Part shown: piece after piece, positions 27,787 through 38,165 of the stretch | Layout: each line of letters opens with the position of its first letter | Numbering within the stretch: position 1 is the stretch's first letter | Source of the DNA: Yarrowia lipolytica | Taxonomy: Eukaryota; Ascomycota; Dipodascomycetes; Dipodascales | Direction of reading: 5' to 3' | Assembly (NCBI RefSeq): GCF_001761485.1 | Contig: NC_090772.1 | Coordinates: 2,912,501-2,976,500, forward strand | DNA length: 64,000 nucleotides | Notes under the pieces: model-generated | Told to the model about the DNA's origin: nothing | The model's input: only the letters and a program-made list of their open reading frames with translations | Databases searched by the model: none | Program-made: the position numbers and the translations under genes

Positions 27787-30081
27787 ATGGGAGACAACAT
27801 GGATGACGCCATGGAGATTGTGGGGGACAGCGATTTTGCCACGGACGTGGAGGGGATGATGGATGGTGCTGTGGAAACCAATGACGCCACTCCCGAGCTG
27901 GATTACCCGATGGATGGAGACATGAGTGATGTAGAGGACATGCTGGAGTACGAGGAGGATGAGGCTGCTGGAGGTGGCGACACAAACCGAGAGAAGAACG
28001 ACACGGAGGATGCTGGAAGAGATATTGCGGGGACAGAGACGGAGACAGAGGCGGATGTGGGGGATCGAGAGGGCATCGACTCGACCGAGTTTGTGGGTGA
28101 TGACTCAGCCGCTGACTCAGCCGGCGTTTCAGGAACCGATGCTGGTGGACTTGGGTTTGTAGAACCGACTTCTGCCGCAAACCCAAACCCAACCTCGGTT
28201 CCCAGCGCTCCCAATATGGATGATGCGACAGCCCATGCAAAGTCTATTTCGGACGGTCATATTCATATGCAACAGGGAAGCCCACAACAAAAAAAAGATA
28301 AGCTCCCCAACCAACAGCAAAATGAGATATCGTCTGGACTCGGAGCAGTGGCACAAGCGGGGGACCATGCGGTGGAGCGAGAGACGCAAGAAGGAACAAC
28401 ACAAGCAACAGAAGGAACACAAGGAGCACGGGCTCTCAGCGGGTTGGAAGACGTACCTCCCTCAGGACATGCCGCAGACCAAACGGTACCCTTTACCGTC
28501 CATGCCGACCATGCAAATGCCATCGATGGTGCCTCTGTTGCTACCGGGACTGCCTCTGCCGCTGAGACTGTTGACGTGGACCCTACTGGTGATGACAGTG
28601 CTGGCAATGGTATTCACACTGCTGGTGGTGCAGATGGTTTTCGTGGCATCAACCATGGGTCTGCTGCTCATGGTGGCAATGCTGCTGGCGACGCTGGTGC
28701 TGGCTCTTCTGTTGGCACGAGCGGCAACACTGCCGAAACAGGCGTTCAGCAAGATACAGCGGACGTGCCAACAGACGTTCATGACATTGGTGCTGCCGCT
28801 GGTGCACCCAATGCTGTACATGCGACACATTATGACGCGGAGGCTGGTGGATATGAACAAGCTGCCCCAGATTCTGTGGCGCATGAGCATGCGGCTGCTG
28901 CGGTACACGGTGCGCATGAGCCTGATGCCAGTCAAGCTGACGGTGCGCCTGACTCTGCTGCCGGTCAAGCTGACGGTTCACGTTACCATGTTCCCGGTCA
29001 GAGTATCAATGCGCATGTGGAGCCGGCTGCGAGTCAAGATGCAGCAGGTCTACGAGGCCAGGCTGATCAGGGGCATGAACGTGCTGCGCCTGAAGATGGT
29101 GGGTTAGGCGGCGACAGCGAGTTTGTGGCCGAAATGAATGACCTGGAGGACGCAACGACATCCTCCGCGGCTGCAGTTTCCGCGGCTGACGGCGGACCGG
29201 GCGCTCTAGCTGCTGGCGGGGCCGCCGAGGAGCTGCCTCTCGATGAGGCAGCGTCGGAGGCTTTGCAAGGGCATGAAGATGCTGCGGCTGCCGAGCTCGC
29301 CGACAACACGGCTGAGTACTACGACCAGTCGCTCGATCTGGATCTATCTGTGCCTGTTTTGGTGCATTTTGCAGAGACTGGCAAGACCTATCTTGTTTCT
29401 GGCGAGCACGCCGACTATCCGCCGCTGTTTGAAGATATCCGAGGCTCGGAGCTACAGGAGTATTCTATGGAGGACGTGTTTGGGCTCATGCGACGGTCTC
29501 TGGAGGGTTTTTGCTCCATGGATGAGGAGCTGGTGCTCACCTGTGCTCAATTGGGTCTTGTGTTGGGCGAAGACAATGTGTGCAGCAAGGATGCGACATT
29601 GATGGATCTTGTGCGCCTTTTCCAGACATTTGCGGCCAACACGGTCGATTACCAGCGGCCCGCCACGTTTGACATGCGTCTCAGCCTGTCCCAACGGTTC
29701 ATCTCAAACTATAATCGGCTCTACAGTTTGGCTCAACAGGGCCATAGTTTGGTGGATTTGAGTGATTTGTCCCGCCACGTGCAACAAGGTTCGGTTGAAG
29801 ATGTCGCGGAGGTGGTTGGAGGAGGTAACCTGGGCAAGGAGATTCTGGGCAGCAATTCCGCTGCTCTAGAGGACGAGGCTCAGGTTGCGGAGGAAACTTC
29901 GCGAGCCCAGGAGGCCAGTCTGGAGTTTGCCAAACAGGCGTTCAGCGGGTCTAAACCTAATGAGGATCCCGAAGATGAGTTGGATCCGGTTTTGGAAACC
30001 AACTATTTGCCTCTGAAGCGAGGCGCAGAGGACGGCGAGGTTGAAGAAGGCTCGGATGTCAAGAAGGCCAAGGAGGAGTGA
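27787..30081 (+). CDS. Large acidic Ala/Gly-rich protein with conserved C-terminal domain
   Basis: 764 residues. Residues 1-120 are very acidic. About 120-470 is a low-complexity Ala/Gly/His/Asp stretch rich in GAxxA-type repeats. About 515-660 (VPVLVHFAETGKTYLVSGEH and on) is ordered and looks conserved; it recalls an uncharacterised ascomycete family with a related 'short sequence, acidic residues, E-L-V-L' domain, from memory only. The end (KRGAEDGEVEEGSDVKKAKE) resembles a nuclear localisation signal. A nuclear role is therefore inferred. The first ATG is used; a strong acceptor-like site 11 bases upstream leaves room for a leader intron or a short upstream exon. Confidence 0.75.
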   Translation: MGDNMDDAMEIVGDSDFATDVEGMMDGAVETNDATPELDYPMDGDMSDVEDMLEYEEDEAAGGGDTNREKNDTEDAGRDIAGTETETEADVGDREGIDSTEFVGDDSAADSAGVSGTDAGGLGFVEPTSAANPNPTSVPSAPNMDDATAHAKSISDGHIHMQQGSPQQKKDKLPNQQQNEISSGLGAVAQAGDHAVERETQEGTTQATEGTQGARALSGLEDVPPSGHAADQTVPFTVHADHANAIDGASVATGTASAAETVDVDPTGDDSAGNGIHTAGGADGFRGINHGSAAHGGNAAGDAGAGSSVGTSGNTAETGVQQDTADVPTDVHDIGAAAGAPNAVHATHYDAEAGGYEQAAPDSVAHEHAAAAVHGAHEPDASQADGAPDSAAGQADGSRYHVPGQSINAHVEPAASQDAAGLRGQADQGHERAAPEDGGLGGDSEFVAEMNDLEDATTSSAAAVSAADGGPGALAAGGAAEELPLDEAASEALQGHEDAAAAELADNTAEYYDQSLDLDLSVPVLVHFAETGKTYLVSGEHADYPPLFEDIRGSELQEYSMEDVFGLMRRSLEGFCSMDEELVLTCAQLGLVLGEDNVCSKDATLMDLVRLFQTFAANTVDYQRPATFDMRLSLSQRFISNYNRLYSLAQQGHSLVDLSDLSRHVQQGSVEDVAEVVGGGNLGKEILGSNSAALEDEAQVAEETSRAQEASLEFAKQAFSGSKPNEDPEDELDPVLETNYLPLKRGAEDGEVEEGSDVKKAKEE

Positions 30082-32523
30082 GAGGGGTAGCGCGGGGGGG
30101 GTAGAAATGTAATCCTTATCTTCTATATAGACTATAGAACGCGATACAAGTGTTTCAAGTAGATGGTGGCAAAGTGTTTATGGACCGTGTAGTACGAATG
30201 TATCGTACAATTTCTTTGCTGCTATAGTGTTACAGTCTATTGTGACTACTTTTGCTCTTGTTAGTGACGCTAGAGGCTAGAAATGAAAGAGATACCAGCC
30301 ACTATGCGACGCTACGTGCAGTGGTGCCCACGACGCCCTCACTCCCGATGCGGCATTACCATGTTGACGGCCCACATTTGCAATCTTTGTTATTATCGTA
30401 TTTATTTACAGATTGTAATCACCGTATAGTTTGAGACACCCATCTGCCGCCGCCTTGCCGTACTTTAGGGAGTTTAGTGACGTCATGCGTGATGGATTAT
30501 TCTGCTGCTAGTGGTGGAGGGGCTCCAAAATAGAGCGGATGGCGTCCTTCGGAGTGCTAGGGCGTATTGGGGTTGTTCTTGCGGCTCCGTAGATGCCACC
30601 GTGTGCTTTCTGTGTCCTTGTATTGGTTGTTGTCGGTGCAGAGATCTGAGATTTTGCTGATAATCTATTTACGGGCAGTACATATGACGGCAAAAAAACG
30701 TGGTTAAAAAACGAGCTCAATGTGGATATGTGCCGTTACTGTGTACAGACGATTAGACGATAAGGAGGACAGATTGCGGTGCGATCACAGTGGCCGATCA
30801 GACGGGCGGGATGTTTTATCTGCGGAAATTAAATAGCGGTTTTTGTTTGTTTTTGTTTTTCTTGTTTTTCTTGTTTTTCTTGTTTTTCTTGTTTTTTTAT
30901 TCTAACACATGCAATGTATTGCGCTAGCAGCCAGCAACAAATTATGGATAATCGAGTTAGCGCGGCCGAGTGGCTGACACAGTGTCTCATTGGGTGTTTC
31001 ACTTGTGTCTGACTACGAGCGCATCCGGGTATGAGTACAAATGCGAGTGCCATTGGCTGGGATTGCAACAAGAAGACTATCAGTTGTTACGGCTCTTTCC
31101 ATAGATGGTGGAGACTATGTACTGTGTATGTATAGTAGTACATATTGTAGTAAAATTGTCTTGTACGCGTTGGATGACAGTTAGGGCGGTCCATTAGCAC
31201 ACTTTGAAGCGGGGATGTCTTCGTATTTTTGTAATATCCGATGGCAGGATGTTTAACTGGAGAGAGACACCTTGGCTTGGTGAAAAGATGGGCAAGCTGA
31301 GACAGGGTGGATACGTTGGTTGTTGACTATGATTGGATGACTTTACGGTGGTGTGATACCATCAAAGCGAGACGCCCGAACAGTCTTTCTGATCCAGTTG
31401 TACGGTGATCATACTGTCCAGCCTATCCTGACGAAGGTCGACATAACACTGCCTCGGGCTTAATGCGACGGATGGTAGTTGCGCTAAGAGCTGTCCGAAC
31501 GTTCACAGTTAGTTTATGTCTACAACCAAGGGTCTTTCAACAGGACAGTACATACGTACAGTACATACTATAAGTGATATCTCCTCGGTCAACATTTTCC
31601 ACAGTAGACAATAAAAATTGAGAGTGGTATATGACAAATGGAGGATCTCGGTGGCTTCAGAGATGTATCTTTGTACAAGCATGATACTCATGCCATAACT
31701 TCTGTATCTAAAGCATGCATCCACAAAGTGCACATCTCTCCCCCCACCCCACCCTGCCGTTGCAGAGTCGGCCCGGCTTCGCGATGTTTAATGGATGGTC
31801 CTGAACCTTGTCCCTATTGGGGTAGATGAAGATGGGCGACAAAAGTCACGTTGGAGAGTCCGGAAGGAAAATAATTTTACAAAGATTGACAGCGAATACT
31901 CACGGTTTCACGTGATTCAAATCTCCACCAGGTTTTTTCTTCTAATCTGCCGATTTCATGTGCTTCGTCAAGATCAGCACTCTCTAACGGTTACTGTATA
32001 TTAATGTCGTGTGGCTGATATAGATTGGCAAAATTAAGTACGGGATTAGCAAGTATTGTGCAGGCAACAAAAATACAAATAAAGACATAAATACCATTAT
32101 TAATGCTTCTATGATAATCTCAATCTATCATCCAGTTGATATCCTCGTTATTACACACACTACAGTCCCCATCTTACGTCTTACCAACTAACTTTAACAT
32201 ATACTTACCGCTCTAGTTGAATGTCTCCAAGTAACACACATCACAGCAATATCCCTCTCAGAAACACCTGGTGTAAAATTCCTTTTTCAAAATTGCATCG
32301 TCTTCCTGTGCCGATACAAATTCCACTCCTTGTTTTCTTATCATGTGGCCACGTCGCTCCACAGCGTTCACACATCCATCTCATCTCTCATCCGCTTGTC
32401 GGAGGTAGGCAAACTCTATTACCAGCATGCATTCACCCTTTTTTACTGCTGTCAAAAACAGCCTACAAGTACACCAAACCGCACACGTTCAACCGCCTGT
32501 TCATCTCTGCAGGTTTCGCGAAG
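30082..32523. other. Long gene-free interval
   Basis: 2.4 kb without a supported gene. It holds a 9-bp TTTTTCTTG repeat (30850-30897), GTAC-type words (31545-31570) and a CACGTG element (about 31910). A tRNA-like A-box (GGCCGAGTGG, 30964-30973) lacks a matching B-box. The frame of the next gene is open back to 32221. Confidence 0.45.
30841..30897. repeat. 9-bp T-rich tandem repeat (TTTTTCTTG type)
   Basis: About five copies of a nine-base unit after two shorter TTTTTGTTTG units. The other strand reads as a repeated Gln-Glu-Lys frame, which is not a gene. Confidence 0.8.
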
Positions 32524-35500
32524 ATGAAGTTCCGCATTTCGCTGAAATGGCAGCTGTCCTTTGCGGTGTCGTTCACGGCCTTCTGCTGCCTAGGTCTGTT
32601 GAGTATCATCACGTACTTCAACAACCAGGGCACAGTTTTGGACCTGCGACGAAACCGACTGACGGTCATTGCCCAGCTGAAAAGCTCACAGATCAGTTAC
32701 TACTTGAAATCGCTCCAGACAGGGACGGTGTCTCTGGGGTCACGTGAGTTCCTACAGACGCTACTGATGGACTCGTATAACGGAGCAAGCATCAACATCA
32801 CGGCCCAGGTGGATCCGTTTGTGACGGCTCTGGAGAGCTCCGACGGGCTCGGAGGCGTGGTTTACGACTACGAGTTCAACCAGATTGCTGCCGTGCTGTT
32901 GGATGACCCCGTCACACAGAACGTAACCGAGTGGCCCATGAGTATGCTTCCTGTGACTCTTTCGCCGTTCCAAAAGCAGATTCTCCGCACAAACTCGTGG
33001 ATGTTGCAGGGGCCAGAAATCATAAACAGCAGAAACGACTTTGTGTTCACCATGACAACAGCTGTCGGCAAAAACGGGTTTGAGTTCCCACAGGTCAACG
33101 GCTCCATTGTGGGATATATTACGGTACTAGTCAAGGCCAACGGACTCATGAGCATTCTCAACATGAATGACGCCGTTACTGAGGCGTCGAAATCCGACCT
33201 GTCACTTATCTCTCTCACCGACGACACCTCGGAAGCAATCTACAAACAATTTTCGCTCAAGAACGACACTTTTATGGACTCTATAGGTAGAGAGGGTATC
33301 CGTTCGCCACTCATCGACGACATGAAATACACCTACGCGCTGCCAACAAACTCGTGCATGACCTGCTACACGTACGAGTTCCCTCTCAATGCAAACGAGG
33401 GTGCATATGAAGCCTACCTGGGGTACTACTTCAACGACAATGTACCCTATGGGTCCATATTGAACGTTCAGTATGCGCGCACAAATGTGGCAGTGGGATA
33501 CGCCAAGGTTACGACCAACTCAGCAAACACGTATCCTCGATGGGCCGTTATCGCTGCTCAAAGTCACTCCGATGTCTACAAGCCATTGTATACACTGCGG
33601 AACATTCTGCTGATTTCCGTCTTCTCACTAGGAGCTGGAGTGTGTCTTGTGACGTTGGTGTTGGCGTCGTGGGCTGTGGGACCCATTCTGAGGCTTCAGG
33701 CAGCCACTGATCGGTCTACAGGCCGAGCACACAAACTGGCCTGGTGGCGGAACTTGAGTTGGAAAAAGAACGGAGGAAAGGGAGGAAAGGGAGGAAAGGG
33801 AGGTGATGATGGCAAAAAGCCAGCGACAAAGACGTCCATAAACACGCTGGATACGGTTCATTCGGAAAAGGGTGCTCGATCAGATGGGGTACCTGAAAGC
33901 ACGTCTTCGGAGGATACTCGTATCGACAGCCAGACCAAGGGCGCTACCACGGCCTTCCACCGACGACACGAGTCTCAAGAGCTTAGAAAAATTGTTTCCA
34001 ACCCCAACATGGAGTTCAAGGTGCCTGCCAAGGTGGAAAACCGAAAGCGGTTTGTGATTGACGAGCTGTCCGAGTTGACGGACACGTTCAACATTATGGC
34101 CGAGGAGCTGCGCAAGCAGTACGACACATTGGACCAACAGGTCAAGCAGCGAACCAAGGAAATTGAGAGTGCCAAGGAGCTGGCCGAGACGGCCAACGAG
34201 GCAAAGACGCTGTTTATTGCAAACATTACACACGAGCTACAGACTCCTCTGAACGCCATTCTAGGTCTAACTGCTGTGTGTATGGGTGAGAAGGATGTCG
34301 TCAAGGTGAAGAGAAACCTCAAAGTCATTTACCAGAGTGGAGAGCTGCTATTGCATCTTTTGACTGATCTGTTGACGTTCAGTAAGAACCAGCTGGGCAA
34401 GTTGACGCTCTACGAAGTCGATTTCACCGTCTCCGAGGTGGTCATGCAGCTGGAGAGTATTTTCCAGCAGCCCTGCCAGGATCTGAACATCAGTTTCAGT
34501 ATTGCGTCGTCTGACCATGCCCTGGTTCTTCATGGAGATATGAACCGAATGTTGCAAGTTGCCATCAACCTCATTTCGTCGTCTTTGAAGTCTCTGACAG
34601 GAGGTGACTCGGTTGAAGTTGTTGTTAAGGTCGATATTGAAAAGCTGACATCTGGTCTAGCTAATAAGCATCATTCGTTGGTCACATCATCTACCCGTGG
34701 CCGAGGCAATTCCTTGACGTTGGCTACTACCCAGAACTCTCCCTGCGGCTCCTTTACTTCAACCACTAACCGAGAGTCAGTGAGTTCAATCTCCGGTACT
34801 GGCTTCCTGTCTCTGGTTGTCAACACTACACACACGGAGCACGATCTCAACGAAGGCAAGGACATTTCCAACGCAATTCAAAACTCCGGAACCGAGCTTG
34901 GCTTATCCATTTGTCGTCAGCTTGCGGAGTTGATGGACGGAGAAGTTCATCTTGAGAACCCCTTCTGGTTCCGATTGCCTGTCAAGATTGGCGATCGAAG
35001 CAACTCCGGAATTGAGGAGGTGATCCAGCCCAAGGCCAAGAAGAAGAACAACGTCAGCAGTGGTCTAGTGATCCAAGCACCTGCTGCCAACACATGTGTG
35101 GAGTCAGCTACCAGTCCTCCTGTGCCTGCCACCCCCACTGTGGCTCATCCTACTCCTTCTCCAGTGCCTATACACCCGCCCTTGCGTCCCTCACTGAGCA
35201 AGGTCACTGCCGCCACATGTAAGGTGCTTATTGTGGAGGACAACCACGTGAACAAGGAGGTGATGACACGAATGCTCAATCTGGAGGGTATTCGAGACGT
35301 GTCTGTTGCTGTGGACGGTCTCAAGGCGGTTGAAGCCGTGGAGGCCATTCTTGCTCAGGGCCAGATGTTTGACGTTATCTTCATGGACGTTCAGATGCCT
35401 GTGATGGATGGAAGAGAGGCCACTCGGATCATTCGAACAAAGTTGGGTTATACAAACCCCATTATTGCCGTGTCTGCGTATGCTGATCAGTCCAACATCA

Positions 35501-35610
35501 ACGACTGTCTTGCCACTGGTATGGAGACCTTCCTGGCCAAGCCTCTCAAGCGGCCTCAGTTGAGAGAGGTTTTGATTAACTTGGGTATTCAAGTGAAGGA
35601 GAGAAAGTAG
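32524..35610 (+). CDS. Sln1-like hybrid histidine kinase with degenerate ATP-binding domain
   Basis: 1028 residues from the ATG at 32524 (the frame is open to 32221, but MKFRISLKWQLSFAVSF is the natural membrane start). Order: TM1 (about 8-30); an extracellular sensor domain (QLKSSQI as in Sln1); TM2 (about 360-390); a HAMP region with an inserted (GGK)n run near 416-430; coiled coil; HisKA with H570 in NITHELQTPLNAILGL; an ATPase region; and a receiver with D955 (FMDVQMPVMDG) and the late Lys (LAKPLK). The ATPase region is broken: the N-box reads NLISSSLKS (the second Asn is lost), the DxGxG box reads NTTHT, and GTGLGLS reads GTELGLS; the F-box and the GxGS loop are missing. So the phospho-His and receiver parts look sound while ATP binding should fail. 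Sln1 feeds the HOG pathway; this paralogue may be a pseudokinase. Confidence 0.85.
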   Translation: MKFRISLKWQLSFAVSFTAFCCLGLLSIITYFNNQGTVLDLRRNRLTVIAQLKSSQISYYLKSLQTGTVSLGSREFLQTLLMDSYNGASINITAQVDPFVTALESSDGLGGVVYDYEFNQIAAVLLDDPVTQNVTEWPMSMLPVTLSPFQKQILRTNSWMLQGPEIINSRNDFVFTMTTAVGKNGFEFPQVNGSIVGYITVLVKANGLMSILNMNDAVTEASKSDLSLISLTDDTSEAIYKQFSLKNDTFMDSIGREGIRSPLIDDMKYTYALPTNSCMTCYTYEFPLNANEGAYEAYLGYYFNDNVPYGSILNVQYARTNVAVGYAKVTTNSANTYPRWAVIAAQSHSDVYKPLYTLRNILLISVFSLGAGVCLVTLVLASWAVGPILRLQAATDRSTGRAHKLAWWRNLSWKKNGGKGGKGGKGGDDGKKPATKTSINTLDTVHSEKGARSDGVPESTSSEDTRIDSQTKGATTAFHRRHESQELRKIVSNPNMEFKVPAKVENRKRFVIDELSELTDTFNIMAEELRKQYDTLDQQVKQRTKEIESAKELAETANEAKTLFIANITHELQTPLNAILGLTAVCMGEKDVVKVKRNLKVIYQSGELLLHLLTDLLTFSKNQLGKLTLYEVDFTVSEVVMQLESIFQQPCQDLNISFSIASSDHALVLHGDMNRMLQVAINLISSSLKSLTGGDSVEVVVKVDIEKLTSGLANKHHSLVTSSTRGRGNSLTLATTQNSPCGSFTSTTNRESVSSISGTGFLSLVVNTTHTEHDLNEGKDISNAIQNSGTELGLSICRQLAELMDGEVHLENPFWFRLPVKIGDRSNSGIEEVIQPKAKKKNNVSSGLVIQAPAANTCVESATSPPVPATPTVAHPTPSPVPIHPPLRPSLSKVTAATCKVLIVEDNHVNKEVMTRMLNLEGIRDVSVAVDGLKAVEAVEAILAQGQMFDVIFMDVQMPVMDGREATRIIRTKLGYTNPIIAVSAYADQSNINDCLATGMETFLAKPLKRPQLREVLINLGIQVKERK

Positions 35611-38165
35611 ACCTGCCACAGCGAAAGGTCAGTTTTTATTTATTACTAATGCATATGATTTTATATCGACATTTGCCATACAACCCAGTATCGGTACAAG
35701 TGCTGGTACATACTGTACGAGTACTCGTGGTGGAAGAGGGAAGAGCAGGATGCGAGCAGACAAGGGGTTAACTTTTCTGAGCAAAATCCATACATTGCTA
35801 ATGCACGATTACCAATCAGCCCTGCTTTTACGGCTGTCGTAAACGTTACCTCTTGCAGCTCTTATTTTATGATGAATCATCCCGGAGCGTTCCGTACAGT
35901 ACATACGAGTACGACTCGTGATGGATGCGGTTAGAACAGCTATGCAGGATTCATTCCACTATTTCCGCGTTCCGAGATCCGCATAACCGCCGCGTTTATG
36001 CAACTCAGCTGGTCCGATTTCGTCACATAGGTCGGAGCTGAGTACATACGACTATCGTACACTTGTACGAGTCGGTGCATTTTTCCGATGCAACTTTTTT
36101 TAGTGCAGCCGAGCAGAAAAAAAAAGTGGAGACATAATATTGGAGAGTGCAAATGTGTGTATGGAAGTAGTTTGCACGGTTTCCAGAGCGAAGCTCGTTG
36201 TTTAGGCTGCTATTGGCCATGTTACAGTGGACACGGCGGTCCTACCACGCCCAAGTCTCATCACTGAGTCACTGTCAACTGACTTTTGGATCGGCAAAGT
36301 TTCGACTCCGGGCTGCGTCGACTGCGTCTTTCTTTTATTTACGGGTTGCTTCGAGTGTTTGAAGGCCATTCAGTATTCATTGGTCGGGTGGAGCTCTTCT
36401 GGAGCGCGAGTTTCGAGATTCCGGGTTCTTGTCAGTATTTTGCTCGTCGGAGACGGTTCTTGTGGATATACACAACAATGGCGACCGCGTGGCCAATACA
36501 GAATGAGCCATGTCCAGGTGTAGATGTGTAGAGTTAATACCAATAGGTTCAGTGCTGTTGTCAGTGTAGCACAGGGTTAGAGTTGGCTATAGCTTACTCG
36601 ATACCTTCCGGGGACATGGTGAAGTGAGTCGGTGACCTCGATTGAAAGAGCCCAATTCAGCGGTTTAAACGAGATATAGAGCAGACAGAGACGGATAGTG
36701 AGAGAAGAGATGGGCTGATTAACAGAGAGACAGGCGGAGACAGAGGCCACAGAGGCCACAGAGACACAGTGAGGGATATAACCAGAACAAGACAAGAAAA
36801 AAAGACAAACAAGACAAACAAGAAAGAGACACGGCGAAACAAAGACAGCTTCGACGACTCGAATGTTGATTATCATTCATTCTTAGTCCAAATGTAAGTT
36901 GTGATCTCACCAAATCCTCTTACTAATGGTCCTGCAAGTAGATCTCGTTCCCATCGCCTCCTCTAGACCCATCGGTTAGCTCGTAACGCTCTTCTGCAAT
37001 GGCAGCTAAAACTTTACAAGCCCTGGCGCTGTCGGACCATTGACCCGGAGGTTAGCCGCATTGGCCTGCATGTCAGGCGAGGCTTTTATTAACACCGTAG
37101 CGAAATGAAAGGGATGATCACTCGGCTTCTTTGGATGTAAATTGGCGGGGTTTTTTCGGTGGGTGTATTTCTGCGGCCCATGTTGGCCGATGAACGATAT
37201 CATTGGCCTTTTTTGCTTTTTTCCCGACTGCTTTCCGGCGATTTCCAGCGTGTTGTTCTTGTCGATATAATCTCCGTGTAGGCTGACCGATTTTTTTAAT
37301 CTTTACCTTTTAATTTTTGACTGTTTTGCATTCTCATTGCTCCTTCCCAAATTGCAGTGTACTGTACTTGTACATTGCACAACCTTTTCAAAGTCATTGT
37401 GCAACTCTATGGGCCATCGTCGAGGCTCCAGTAGGCGGCCCACCCAACGTATGGAGCTACCGGGCGAAGGGAGCCAACTTTGCGGCATTTACAGAAGCCA
37501 TCTCCGTGTCCTTAGCACCCTTGTGGCGCTCAACAATGGCCTCCAGATCCACTTGTGATGTGGAGACTTGTGCAGCACGATGCGTCTGTAAGACCCGTTG
37601 AATCCGAAACTCAGACCCTGTAAAAGTGTATTTTCGGGGAAAGGGCATCATGCGATTCGCAGACCAAGGGGGAAGCCAGACCGAGACTCGGTGCTTGTGC
37701 TCCTGTTCGTAGTGTTTTCTCACATTCGCGACAAGTGAGATATGCTTTAGGCTGGGATCGGAATGACACATGCAAATAGGAGACGACGGTTGGTGGGCCC
37801 GAGCCCCAAGCCAGGCCTCGTGAGCTCGGTAAACCCACCTCTGAGCGCGCGCGCCGTGGTATGAATCCAGTCCTTCCCTGGATGGGACATGCGCATGCAC
37901 TCGTTGTTGCACTGCACTATTACGTCGTATGGCCACTCAGGCCCGGTTGTCACCCGGTTGTACTCACCCATTGTAGTTGGCGTCGGTTCTTGGTCTGCTC
38001 GCAGGCCAATCAAAAACATCCCAAACCACACCATAATATGGCGTGTGAGATGCAGCACTTGCGTCTGTGAAAAAAGACTATCTGGCTGCCACCAGGGACT
38101 TATATAGACGTCGAAATACCGACAAAATAAAACAGACACCCATCACACAATCCCAGTAATCAACC
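35611..38165. other. Long gene-free interval before YHB1
   Basis: 2.55 kb. Many GTAC-type palindromic words (35692-35725, 35897-35915, 36055-36072, 37360-37376). An ACAGAGGCC/GACAAACAA simple repeat lies near 36725-36835. A TATATA box at 38101-38106 serves YHB1. No gene is supported; the frames here are short and weak. Confidence 0.45.

Noticed and set aside
28220-29107. A 295-codon frame overlapping the acidic protein gene
   Set aside because: Met/Leu/Val-rich shift of an Ala/Gly-rich repeat region. It has no domain, and the main frame continues into an ordered domain.
30955-31050. tRNA-Leu/Ser-like A-box GGCCGAGTGG
   Set aside because: No B-box at the right distance, and the acceptor, anticodon and T stems cannot be formed.
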